Of a DNA stretch of 64,000 nt, positions 34,131-42,599 are shown one piece after another. Origin of the DNA: Paenibacillus terrae (lineage in GTDB: Bacteria > Bacillota > Bacilli > Paenibacillales > Paenibacillaceae); assembly GCF_005217525.1 (NCBI RefSeq), contig NZ_PNXQ01000016.1, positions 672,875 to 736,874 of the forward strand, read 5' to 3'. Position numbers and translations under genes: made by a program. Under the pieces are notes generated by a model. It searched no databases, was not told the origin of the DNA, and was given only the letters and a program-made list of their open reading frames with translations. How positions within the stretch are numbered: the stretch's first letter is position 1; each line of letters opens with the position of its first letter.

Positions 34131-34161
34131 ATTATAATACACCTATGAGCTGTATCTGAAA
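34131..34161 (-). promoter_or_regulatory. promoter of the small-ORF transcript
   Basis: A perfect TATAAT on the minus strand (34131-34136) lies 29 bases upstream of the small ORF start. The -35 region is weak (TTTCAG at 34156-34161, spacing 19). Confidence 0.45.
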
Positions 34162-34179
34162 CAGGAACGATAATATTTT

Positions 34180-34630
34180 TTATCTGGAAGAACCAAACGC
34201 TTGCTGTACGTCCGATTCATTCACTTGTGTCTTAAGGACCAGCTTCGATGGATCTTGCGGTGAATAAATAACCTCTATAATGCTTCCCTGCTGTAGCTTG
34301 GAGAGTTGGGAATAGAAAATATCCTTTGGTATGGTTACCTTAAACATGTCGCCATTGCTTTTCGTTACACTCTGTGTAAATTGAAGCTTGATTTTGTTAG
34401 GCCCCGCTTCGCCCAGCGGTGTAACATCCAGCACCTTCGCATACGCTTACTCACCTGTTTTGGAAATTTCTATCAGCTTAGGCGATACGCCCTGCTTTAC
34501 CATCTGCTCATCCAATAGTGCCTGCAAATCCGACTGTGAAACCTGGCCTTTCAGGTCAATGCCCACCTTCATTTTGTCTTTCTACGATACGACCAACGGA
34601 ATGACGAATCATAGTCAAAAAACCTTTCAT
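34180..34630 (-). pseudogene. small conserved gene broken by a frameshift and a stop
   Basis: The 3' part encodes an open 84-residue stretch (MLDVTPLGEAGPNK to FGSSR). Upstream, coding sequence continues in the same frame (KMKVGIDLKGQVSQSDLQAL to EISKTGE) but is interrupted by TAA, and the 5' end (MKGFLTMIRHSVGRIVE, ATG at 34630 after GGGGG) is in another frame. A gene of about 150 codons has therefore suffered one frameshift and one nonsense change. The neighbouring intact gene at 34771 has a similar size and a comparable C-terminal strand pattern, so they may be related. Function unknown. Confidence 0.6.
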
Positions 34631-34770
34631 CGTTCATACCCCCTTTTTTTATCATCTATATAAGCTGAACTTAAAAGTTACCTATGATGCCACTTTGCTT
34701 ATACAGCACTATTCCGACTACTTCGTTTCCATGTGAATTTTTGTAATTAAGCTTGTAGATGTTCAATGCA

Positions 34771-35190
34771 TTAGGCTGTGACCAAACCCATATATATCAG
34801 TTCTGACGGATTAGCGGGATTGCTGCCGAGGCCGACCGTATCACCCGTACGTGGAATTTGCAGCTTGGATACGAGCGTTTCCAGTGTCTTTTGGTATCTG
34901 TTGCCGTTGGCTTCCGTTACATCCAGTACGAGCACAATAATCGGGTCAAAATTCACGAGCTTCCCGGTATCTGTCACGGAAATGACAACCGCAGTCGCCG
35001 CCATGGCCAAGCCTCCGTTAGCTGCCATTTGAGACTGCCTTGCCGAGTTTAGACTTTGATTGATCTGCTCGCGATGCTCTTTGGGTACAAAACCCTTCAT
35101 AAACAATCCCGACAAGCCCGTATTCATCAATTGATCTGCTTGCTCCAAAGCATCCTTTTGTTTTTTCTTTTTACCGAAAAAGTTCATCAT
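34771..35190 (-). CDS. conserved protein of unknown function
   Basis: A 139-residue protein. A basic start (MMNFFGKKKKQKDALEQ) is followed by a helical stretch, an Ala-rich segment (NGGLAMAATAVVISVTD) and a C-terminal beta-rich part (IIVLVLDVTEANGNRYQKTL to LIYMGLV) that looks like a small barrel. The Ala-rich stretch is only weakly hydrophobic, so membrane insertion is doubtful. GAGGTG precedes the double ATG. It lies upstream of the broken gene at 34180-34630, perhaps formerly as a two-gene unit. I do not recognise the family. Confidence 0.65.
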   Translation of the reverse strand: MMNFFGKKKKQKDALEQADQLMNTGLSGLFMKGFVPKEHREQINQSLNSARQSQMAANGGLAMAATAVVISVTDTGKLVNFDPIIVLVLDVTEANGNRYQKTLETLVSKLQIPRTGDTVGLGSNPANPSELIYMGLVTA

Positions 35191-35284
35191 GTGGTTGCAC
35201 CTCGTTTTTCGTATTGTCGGTCCTTATGTATTCAGTATATGGGGCCCTATCCGGCATCACAATACGTTTTGGCGCATACAAACA

Positions 35285-35324
35285 AACCGGAAAAACAGGA
35301 GTTTTAACCTGTATTTTTCCGGTT
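35285..35324 (-). terminator. hairpin downstream of the HTH-TPR regulator gene
   Basis: AACCGGAAAAA pairs with TTTTTCCGGTT around an inner AGG/CCT stem; T-rich tails lie on both sides. It is about 100 bases past the regulator's stop. Confidence 0.6.
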
Positions 35325-35425
35325 GGTTTTTGAACAATGGGATGCTTTACACAAAACTTTGCGCGATTTGAAGCATTCTTTCGCTCGATCAGCCCACTAT
35401 TTTGTGAAAAGCGAGTGATTTCAGG

Positions 35426-36706
35426 CTATTTTTTGCGTAAAAGATAGACCAATTTCCGATAATACGCCGAAGATTCCTTATAGCGACGACTGTCCTCGGA
35501 TAGAACCGCGAGCGTCTCATACAATTGTTCAAGCCGACCCGGATGCTGTAAAGCTTCAAAATAAGGCAAGCATTGCAGCGCATGCGTCCAAAAAGCGTCC
35601 TGATCTCCTTTGGCAAGCGCCAACTGGCTTTCATAGAAATAAAGCCCCATCTGCTGATCCGTCGTCAGGCTGGTTTGGCGCAGTTGGTCCAGATGCTGTG
35701 ACAGCTGTCCCCAGTTTTTGCGGGTAAACGCAATTTCGCAGCGGTACACCAGTGTCACGGGCCGCATCAGCTGCTGCATTTCCTCCCGCTCCCGGCTAAC
35801 CAACGCTTCAAAACGCGCCACTTCCTCCAATGCCTTATCCAGCTCGCCAATCGACGTCAGCATAATAATCCGATTGTTCAAGATGGTTGTAAGCATATCC
35901 GCCGCATTTTCCAAATAGACCAGATTGGCCTCCGCCATAGACAGCGTTAGCAACGCTTCCTGCACGGAACCCATAGCAAAGCAATACCCGCTGTAAGCCA
36001 CATACAAGCCCGTCAAACGGTGAAAAAGTCGATCATCGTACACCCTTCTCATCGTCTGCTCGAATACCTGCTTCGCCTGATCAAATTGCTTGACCTGAAT
36101 GCAGGCTTCCATCGTTATATTTTGCGCGTTCAGCCAGTTTTCCGTGCCCTCTTCCACCAGACGGCTTAGCTGTGTAACGTTATTCAGTACATCATAATAA
36201 TGATTTTTGGATCTGAAATACTGGATTTTATAAAATAAAATCGCTTTTTTCAACGGTGCGGGCAACTCCACCTCATCCGAACGCCCAAACTTCTCCAAAT
36301 AAAAATTCAAATAGGACTGATGCAAATATTCATAAGCCGTCGGATCATTTAACTGCTGAAAATAGACCGCCTTCATCAAATAAGTGGTCATCTCCACCAC
36401 AAGCGAGTCGTTGCGATCCTCCAACTGATCCACAAAGCTTTCCGTGGCGGGATTAGCCAGCTTGGACAGCTCCGTAAAAATCATTTCCGCTGTAGCCAGC
36501 GTCTCCTCATCCTCTGCGGCTGCACGCAGCAGGTAGGACGGATTTACACCCAGACGCTCAGCGATTTGCTCGGCCAAATCTTCGGCCAACGGGTAACGGT
36601 CAGCCAGAATATTCGCAAAATGTGCGGGGGTCACCAGCCCGTCCACCAGCTCCTTACGGGACAGGTTTTTCTTTTTACACAAAAATTCAATGCGTTCCTT
36701 CAGCAT
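35426..36706 (-). CDS. HTH-TPR transcriptional regulator
   Basis: A 426-residue protein with an N-terminal XRE-like helix-turn-helix (about 1-60; LSRKELVDGLVTPAHFANIL) and a long all-helical C-terminus readable as TPR units (for example GELDKALEEVARFEAL, DSRRYKESSAYYRKLVYLL). This is the RRNPP plan, and the length is normal, in contrast to the truncated receptor at 9.8-11.2 kb. No small exported-peptide frame was found directly beside it, so a peptide ligand is unproven; it may be a stand-alone regulator. The ATG at 36706 follows GGAAA. It is 32 bases downstream of mtnU on the same strand. Confidence 0.82.
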   Translation of the reverse strand: MLKERIEFLCKKKNLSRKELVDGLVTPAHFANILADRYPLAEDLAEQIAERLGVNPSYLLRAAAEDEETLATAEMIFTELSKLANPATESFVDQLEDRNDSLVVEMTTYLMKAVYFQQLNDPTAYEYLHQSYLNFYLEKFGRSDEVELPAPLKKAILFYKIQYFRSKNHYYDVLNNVTQLSRLVEEGTENWLNAQNITMEACIQVKQFDQAKQVFEQTMRRVYDDRLFHRLTGLYVAYSGYCFAMGSVQEALLTLSMAEANLVYLENAADMLTTILNNRIIMLTSIGELDKALEEVARFEALVSREREEMQQLMRPVTLVYRCEIAFTRKNWGQLSQHLDQLRQTSLTTDQQMGLYFYESQLALAKGDQDAFWTHALQCLPYFEALQHPGRLEQLYETLAVLSEDSRRYKESSAYYRKLVYLLRKK

Positions 36707-36738
36707 GGACGTTTCCTTTCTGATTAAAGGTTGCCAAA

Positions 36739-37557
36739 TTACAGATCATACAGCGATGTACGACGGTCCTCGAACACCGGTATGCGCCCACGCACGTCCT
36801 GCACCAAGGCTGACTCAATTGTTCCTGTGATGATATCCTCCTGCTCTCCGCCCTCGGCAATGATTTCTCCCCACGGATCAATAATGAGAGAATGCCCGAA
36901 GAAATCCGTATCTCCGCTGCGACCTACCCGGTTACAGGCGATGACGTACATTTGATTTTCAATGGCCCTTGCAGTCAGCAACGTACGCCAGTGATGAAGA
37001 CGGGGATGTGGCCATTCCGCAGGTACGATAAGCAGATTTGCGCCAGACAGGGCCAAACTGCGGGCTAGTTCGGGGAAACGGATGTCGTAGCAGATCGACG
37101 CACCCGCCTGAATCCCTCCATCCAGCGTGAATAAAACCTTTTCCTCGCCAGGCTGCAAATATTTTTCTTCGTCCATAAGCCGGAACAAATGAATCTTGGA
37201 ATACGAAGCAACCTCTGCACCGGATCGGTCAAAAACGAGCATCGTATTGTACACATGACCGTCGCTTTTCTTCTCCGCGATAGATCCGGCTACCACGTTC
37301 ACCTGATGAGTAGAAGCGAATGCCGATATCCATTCGCGGGTTTCCGCTCCTTCCTGATCCGCCAGCTCATGAATGCGGTCCAGCGCATACCCCGTGTTCC
37401 ACATTTCCGGCAGTACAATTAGGTCCGGCTTTAATTCGACTGTCACCGCTTGTTCCATTAACGTACGAATATGACTGCGGTTTTCCGGGGGATTCCCCAG
37501 CTCAATATGAGCTTGTATGAGTGCAACACTGAACGGCTGAGCTTCATGATACGTCAA
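36739..37557 (-). CDS. mtnU: carbon-nitrogen hydrolase, MtnU-like omega-amidase
   Basis: Nitrilase-superfamily amidase (272 residues). The catalytic triad is visible: Glu in LIVLPEMWNTGY, Lys in YSKIHLFR and Cys in SICYDIRFPELAR. In Bacillus the MtnU/YkrU enzyme is the omega-amidase that hydrolyses alpha-ketoglutaramate (or a ketoacid amide) after MtnE transamination with glutamine. Here it is divergent from mtnE across 173 bases, which supports the same pairing. I see no S-box (SAM) riboswitch in the shared intergenic region. GGAGG precedes the start. Confidence 0.85.
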   Translation of the reverse strand: MTYHEAQPFSVALIQAHIELGNPPENRSHIRTLMEQAVTVELKPDLIVLPEMWNTGYALDRIHELADQEGAETREWISAFASTHQVNVVAGSIAEKKSDGHVYNTMLVFDRSGAEVASYSKIHLFRLMDEEKYLQPGEEKVLFTLDGGIQAGASICYDIRFPELARSLALSGANLLIVPAEWPHPRLHHWRTLLTARAIENQMYVIACNRVGRSGDTDFFGHSLIIDPWGEIIAEGGEQEDIITGTIESALVQDVRGRIPVFEDRRTSLYDL

Positions 37558-37730
37558 AATCGTTCATCCTCCCTGTGAACCGGAGCTTCCGGTGATCGCT
37601 TGTCCGGCATTTTCTCCCATCATAGCCCGATCAGGCTCGGCCACGCAACCGCATAAGACCAATCCCCTCTATACAACTTGGTTAAATCGTGATAAATTAA
37701 TCCTCAAACTATTCCAAAAGGTCGTGTGAA

Positions 37731-38915
37731 ATGATGAGTAAGTTTCCCATCCCCTCCGCTGATGTGATGAAGCAATTGCCCACTCAATTTTTTGCCACAC
37801 TCGTACAAAATGTAAACCGTGAAATTGCGGCAGGGCATGATGTCATTAATCTCGGGCAAGGGAACCCGGATACACCTACGCCACCTCATATTGTAAAAGC
37901 CTTGCAAGAATCAGCGGCTAACCCGCTGTATCATAAATATTCACCTTTTCGCGGTTACGGCTTTCTCAAGGAAGCCATCGCCCAGCGCTATCAGGAGGAT
38001 TACGGTGTGACGCTCGACCCGGAAACCGAGGTCGCCATCCTGTTTGGCGGAAAAACAGGCTTGGTGCAGTTGCCGCAAGTCTTACTCAATCCCGGCGATG
38101 TGTGTCTCGTGCCTGATCCCGGCTATCCGGATTACTGGTCCGGGGTAGCCCTGGCTAAAGCGGAAATGTCCTTTCTCCCATTAAAGGAAGAGAACCGTTT
38201 TCTGCCCGATTATGAGGCTATTTCCGAGGAAGACCGCCGCCGGGCCAAGCTGATGTTCCTCAATTATCCGAATAATCCGACCTCGGTCACTGCACCTCTT
38301 TCCTTCTATGAGGAAACGGTTGAATTTGCGAAGCGTAACGGCATTGTGGTTGCCAGCGATTTTGCCTATGGTGCTATCGGCTTCGACGGCGAACGTCCGG
38401 TGAGCTTCCTTCAGGCCGAAGGTGCCAGGGACGTAGGGATTGAGTTTTATACCCTGTCCAAAACGTACAATATGGCGGGCTGGCGCGTCGGTTTCGCGCT
38501 TGGTAATGCTGAAATCATCTCGATGATTAATCTGCTACAGGATCATATTTATGTAAGCCTGTTTGGTGGCATTCAGGCAGCGGCGGCGACCGCTCTCACG
38601 TACTCGCAGGACTGCGTGGGCGAGCTGGTTGCACGCTATGAATCGCGCCGCAACGCTTTTTATGATGCGCTTGGGCAAATTGGCTGGAAGGCGACGCGTC
38701 CAAGCGGCTCCTTTTTTAGCTGGTTGCCCGTGCCGCAGGGCTATACCTCAGCTTCCTTTGCCGATCTGCTGCTGCGGGAAGCCAAGGTGGCTGTCGCTCC
38801 AGGGATCGGCTTCGGCAGCGGCGGCGAAGGATATGTGCGGGCGGGGCTGCTAAGCTCGGAAGCTCGACTGACCGAGGCGGTTGAACGAATTGGCAAGCTG
38901 AACCTGTTTGGTTAA
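37731..38915 (+). CDS. mtnE: methionine-salvage aminotransferase
   Basis: Fold-type I PLP aminotransferase (394 residues) that converts 2-keto-4-methylthiobutyrate to methionine in the last salvage step. Visible motifs are NLGQGNPDTPTP, YPNNPTSVTA (cofactor Asn), SDFAYGAIGF and the lysine loop TLSKTYNMAGWRVGF. Family members overlap with other aspartate-type transaminases, so the specific role rests on context: mtnU is divergent and mtnWXB lie 3.7 kb downstream. The proline T-box begins just after its stop, so it is a separate transcript. AAAGGT lies 8 bases before the ATG pair. Confidence 0.85.
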   Translation: MMSKFPIPSADVMKQLPTQFFATLVQNVNREIAAGHDVINLGQGNPDTPTPPHIVKALQESAANPLYHKYSPFRGYGFLKEAIAQRYQEDYGVTLDPETEVAILFGGKTGLVQLPQVLLNPGDVCLVPDPGYPDYWSGVALAKAEMSFLPLKEENRFLPDYEAISEEDRRRAKLMFLNYPNNPTSVTAPLSFYEETVEFAKRNGIVVASDFAYGAIGFDGERPVSFLQAEGARDVGIEFYTLSKTYNMAGWRVGFALGNAEIISMINLLQDHIYVSLFGGIQAAAATALTYSQDCVGELVARYESRRNAFYDALGQIGWKATRPSGSFFSWLPVPQGYTSASFADLLLREAKVAVAPGIGFGSGGEGYVRAGLLSSEARLTEAVERIGKLNLFG

Positions 38916-38989
38916 GCCGTATTTCCCAGCTACAACTTCTTTGCCAAACCCGACCTTTTCATGGTATTCTGTTACCAATATCATTAAGC

Positions 38990-39219
38990 GCGTTGAAGGG
39001 ACTATTAAGAGAGACCCGTCCTGTTCAGAGAGTAAATTCCGATAGGCTGCAAGAATTTACCTGGACCCTCTCCCAACTCCTATCCCCGAGCGCCCTGCGC
39101 AGTCAGGCGGTTCCTGCCGTTAACAGGTTTCAAGTGGGATGATCATAAATCATCAATGAAGGTGGTACCGCGGAAGCACAAACTTTCGTCCTTTGCATAC
39201 AAAGGATGAAAGTTTTTTT
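38990..39219 (+). promoter_or_regulatory. T-box leader, probably proline-specific
   Basis: The T-box AAGGTGGTACCGCGG is at 39159-39173 and the terminator AACTTTC...GAAAGTT plus T-run at 39181-39219. Upstream, a stem-I-like helix GTAAATTC/GAATTTAC (39032-39039 with 39053-39060) ends in AGTA opposite CCT (39060-39062) followed by G, a plausible proline specifier. Uncharged tRNA would pair with the T-box and block the terminator. proB starts 62 bases later. Confidence 0.92.
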
Positions 39220-39281
39220 GTATATTCAGGATTTTGCAAATCCTCATATTAAAAAGAGTACAAATTAAGGAAGTGGACGTC

Positions 39282-40382
39282 TTGTCAACACGAATCGTCA
39301 TTAAAATCGGGAGCAGCTCCTTAACAGGAGTCGAAGGGGGCTTGAATCGGGAATCCATTGCTTATTTTACACGCGAAATCGCTGGACTTCGTTCGAAAGG
39401 CCATGAAGTACTGCTGGTCACATCAGGTGCAGTCGCCGCCGGGTTTCGTGAGATCGGGTACCCGTTTCGCCCCAAGCTGCTGCATGAGAAACAAGCGGCG
39501 GCAGCCGTAGGTCAGGCACTGCTTATGCAAGCCTATCAACAGGCTTTTAGGGATTATGGCTTGGTGAGCGCGCAGATCCTGCTGACACGCAGTGACTTTT
39601 TGAGCCGCAAACGGATGAACAATGCTGGAATGACCGTAGAAGAACTGCTGCGCCAGCAGGTCATTCCGATTTTTAACGAAAATGATACTGTATCGATTGA
39701 CGAATTGAAATTCGGTGATAACGATATGCTGTCTGCGCTGGTCGCCAATCTGGTCAAGGCACAGCATTTGATCATTATCACAGATACCGATGGCGTATAT
39801 ACGGCAGACCCGCGCAAGCATCCGAACGCCGTACGTTTTGAACGCATCGACGAGATTACCGAGGAGCTTTATGCATTTGCTGGAGGTTCCGGGTCAGCCG
39901 TAGGGACTGGCGGTATGCGATCCAAGATCGAAGCAGCCAAAGTCGCCACACGCGGTGGTGTACCTGTGTTTGTGGGACGCGTCAACGCAGACGGCGATCT
40001 GGATGCCGCCGTGGAGGGACATGGGCCGGGGACTTATTTTGACACCCACCTCTCTTCCCTGCCGATGAAAAAACAATGGCTTGGCTTCATGTCGACGCCG
40101 CTCGGCACGGTGCATGTAGACCAGGGGGCCGAGGAAGCACTGGTGAATGGCGGTCATAGCCTGCTTCCCGTTGGCGTACGGCGCGTGGAAGGCAGCTTTC
40201 ATGCCGGAGATGTTGTTGAGGTGCTGGGGCCGGAAAATAAGGTATTGGGGCGCGGCATTGTCAATTATGACGATGGACAGCTTCGAAGCGTACAAGGATT
40301 GCCAAGCGGCGAGGTTGTGGGCAAGATCGGCCCTATTCACCGGCTTGAAGTGATTCACAGGGATGAATGGATTACATTATAA
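39282..40382 (+). CDS. proB: glutamate 5-kinase
   Basis: First enzyme of proline synthesis, phosphorylating glutamate. The amino-acid-kinase domain (about 1-255) shows VIKIGSSSLTG, NENDTVSID and TDTDGVYTADPR; the C-terminal PUA domain covers about 275-360. At 366 residues it is the two-domain form. I place the start at TTG (39282), 8 bases after AAGGAAG; this gives the canonical MSTRIVIKIGSS beginning, while the ATG at 39234 has no ribosome site and lies just after the T-box terminator. It is the first gene of the T-box operon. Confidence 0.96.
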   Translation: MSTRIVIKIGSSSLTGVEGGLNRESIAYFTREIAGLRSKGHEVLLVTSGAVAAGFREIGYPFRPKLLHEKQAAAAVGQALLMQAYQQAFRDYGLVSAQILLTRSDFLSRKRMNNAGMTVEELLRQQVIPIFNENDTVSIDELKFGDNDMLSALVANLVKAQHLIIITDTDGVYTADPRKHPNAVRFERIDEITEELYAFAGGSGSAVGTGGMRSKIEAAKVATRGGVPVFVGRVNADGDLDAAVEGHGPGTYFDTHLSSLPMKKQWLGFMSTPLGTVHVDQGAEEALVNGGHSLLPVGVRRVEGSFHAGDVVEVLGPENKVLGRGIVNYDDGQLRSVQGLPSGEVVGKIGPIHRLEVIHRDEWITL

Positions 40383-40400
40383 ATGCGGGGAGGCCGTAAC

Positions 40401-41693
40401 ATGAGTGAATTAACGACAAACACAGCCACAACAGATGAAAGCCAGTTCAGTGAGGTACGGACCAAAGCGACTCTGGCCAAAAAAAGCGCCGGGGCCATGA
40501 ACCGACTGACGACAGCACAAAAAAATGAAGCATTGCTCGCTATGGCTGAGGCACTGGTGAGCCATACGGGAGAGCTGATTGCAGCGAACAAAAACGACTT
40601 GGAGCGTGGACGGGAACTGGGAACGTCGGAATCGCTGCTTGATCGCCTCAAGCTGACCGAGGAGCGTATCGGGGCCATCGCCGAAGGCTTGCGCCAAATT
40701 GTGGAGCTACCTGATCCGGTCGGTGACACGCTGGAGCATATCGAACGTCCAAACGGTTTGCGGATTGAGAAAATACGTGTACCGTTGGGTGTCATCGGCA
40801 TCATTTATGAAGCCCGTCCGAATGTGACGGTGGATGCTGCGGGCCTGTGTCTGAAAACAGGAAATCCGGTTGTGCTTCGTGGTGGCTCGGCTGCCCTGTT
40901 TTCCAACCGCAAAATCATTGAAGTTCTCCAACAGGCGTTGGACACCACTGCCGTACCGCGCGATGCGCTTCAGCTCATTGAAGATTCAGACCGTGCCTCT
41001 GTCAATGAAATGCTCACGCTGAACGGTTTGCTGGATGTGATCATTCCACGCGGCGGGCGCTCGCTTATTCAAAATGTTGTTCAGAATTCCACTGTCCCTG
41101 TCATTGAAACCGGAGCTGGCGTGTGCCACACGTATTTGGACGCTACAGCGGATACACAAATGGCTGAGGCCATTACGCTGAACGCCAAGGTGCAAAGACC
41201 GTCGGTATGTAACTCCATGGAAACATTGCTCGTTCACTCAGAATATGCACAGGCACATCTGACGAGTTTGGCAGAACGTTTTCGTGAGGCCGGGGTTGAG
41301 CTGCGTGGCTGCGCAAGGACACAGGCGTTGGTTCCCTGGGCTGTTCCAGCCACGGAAGAGGATTATGGCACCGAATATAATGATTACATTATGAACGTCA
41401 AGGTCGTAGACCATTTGGACGAAGTCCTGGAGCATATTGCCCGGTACGGTACGATGCACTCGGAGTGTATTGTGACCGCAGATGAAGCACATGCCGAACG
41501 TTTTCTGCAAGAAGTGGACGCGGCAGCCGTATATCACAATGCCTCCACCCGCTTCACGGATGGCTTTGAGTTCGGATTTGGTGCCGAGATCGGGATCAGT
41601 ACGCAAAAATTACATGCCCGCGGTCCAATGGGGCTTCCTGCGCTGACTTCAACCAAATATCGTGTGTACGGTACTGGACAAATCAGGGAATAA
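40401..41693 (+). CDS. proA: glutamate-5-semialdehyde dehydrogenase (gamma-glutamyl phosphate reductase)
   Basis: Second step of proline synthesis, reducing glutamyl phosphate with NADPH. Aldehyde-dehydrogenase fold of 430 residues with the catalytic Cys in RPSVCNSMETLLVH and the conserved RGGSAALFSNR loop. The start at 40401 follows GGGGAGG by 7 bases, 18 bases after the proB stop. The N-terminus is about 15 residues longer than in E. coli. Confidence 0.96.
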   Translation: MSELTTNTATTDESQFSEVRTKATLAKKSAGAMNRLTTAQKNEALLAMAEALVSHTGELIAANKNDLERGRELGTSESLLDRLKLTEERIGAIAEGLRQIVELPDPVGDTLEHIERPNGLRIEKIRVPLGVIGIIYEARPNVTVDAAGLCLKTGNPVVLRGGSAALFSNRKIIEVLQQALDTTAVPRDALQLIEDSDRASVNEMLTLNGLLDVIIPRGGRSLIQNVVQNSTVPVIETGAGVCHTYLDATADTQMAEAITLNAKVQRPSVCNSMETLLVHSEYAQAHLTSLAERFREAGVELRGCARTQALVPWAVPATEEDYGTEYNDYIMNVKVVDHLDEVLEHIARYGTMHSECIVTADEAHAERFLQEVDAAAVYHNASTRFTDGFEFGFGAEIGISTQKLHARGPMGLPALTSTKYRVYGTGQIRE

Positions 41694-41732
41694 TATCATT
41701 TATCAATCCGTATCCTTGGAGGTTATGAAACC

Positions 41733-42599
41733 ATGTGTGAATCACAAACAAAGGCTTTAATTCAAGAGCAAATTACGTTTTTCGGAGCAGGCTCGATGGC
41801 AGAGGCTATCATTCGCGGGATGATGGCCCGCTCCGTTGTCAAACGTGGGGGGATTACGGTCATCAATCGTAGCAATCAGGCTCGCCTGGAGAAGCTTCAA
41901 CAGCAATATGGGGTGTTGTTCCAAACCGAGGATGCCGCCAAAATCGAGCTGCTGCGCCGTTCTCCGGTGATTGTGCTTGCCATGAAGCCCAAGGATGCTG
42001 CACAAGCCCTTGGACAGCTCGGCCCACTCCTATCGGATGGACAGCTGATCATCTCGGTGATCGCCGGACTGTCCATTCGTACGATGCAGACGTTACTTGG
42101 CCGCAAGCAGCCCATCGCCCGGACGATGCCAAACACATCCAGCTCGATTGGGTTGGGAGCCACAGGCATCAGCTTTTCCAAGGAGATTAGCGAAGACCAG
42201 CGTAAAAACGTGCTTACGATATTTGAATCTGTGGGTACGGTGACGGTTATAGAAGAAGAGAAAATGGATGTTTTGACCGGGATTTCCGGAAGCGGCCCTG
42301 CCTATGTCTATTATTTGATGGAAGCCATGATTGCCGGGGGAATCCGCGGTGGCTTGACTCCTGAGCAAGCGCACGAATTGACGGTGCAAACCGCGCTTGG
42401 AGCGGCACGCATGGTACAACAAACCGGCGAGGAGCCTTCTGCCCTGCGCCACAAGATCATGTCACCCAACGGCTCGACGGTAGCCGCGTTGGAAACGCTG
42501 GACAAAGGCGATTTCTACGAAACGGTCATTGCAGCGGTACAGCGTTGCGCTGAACGATCCCGTGAGATGGGAGCTGTACTGAAGGAGGGAATTGAATGA
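41733..42599 (+). CDS. proC: pyrroline-5-carboxylate reductase
   Basis: Final step of proline synthesis (288 residues). The Rossmann motif FFGAGSMAEAIIRG is near the start after a short extension. The C-terminal dimer domain carries the family pattern GISGSGPAYVYYLMEAMIAG, continuing into the helix HELTVQTALGAARM. GGAGG precedes the ATG. The stop overlaps the mtnW start (ATGA), coupling proline and salvage genes on one message. Confidence 0.95.
   Translation: MCESQTKALIQEQITFFGAGSMAEAIIRGMMARSVVKRGGITVINRSNQARLEKLQQQYGVLFQTEDAAKIELLRRSPVIVLAMKPKDAAQALGQLGPLLSDGQLIISVIAGLSIRTMQTLLGRKQPIARTMPNTSSSIGLGATGISFSKEISEDQRKNVLTIFESVGTVTVIEEEKMDVLTGISGSGPAYVYYLMEAMIAGGIRGGLTPEQAHELTVQTALGAARMVQQTGEEPSALRHKIMSPNGSTVAALETLDKGDFYETVIAAVQRCAERSREMGAVLKEGIE

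Noticed and set aside
37558..37730. SAM (S-box) riboswitch between mtnU and mtnE
   Set aside because: None of the conserved S-box segments was found; only short palindromes such as ACCGGAGCTTCCGGT are present.
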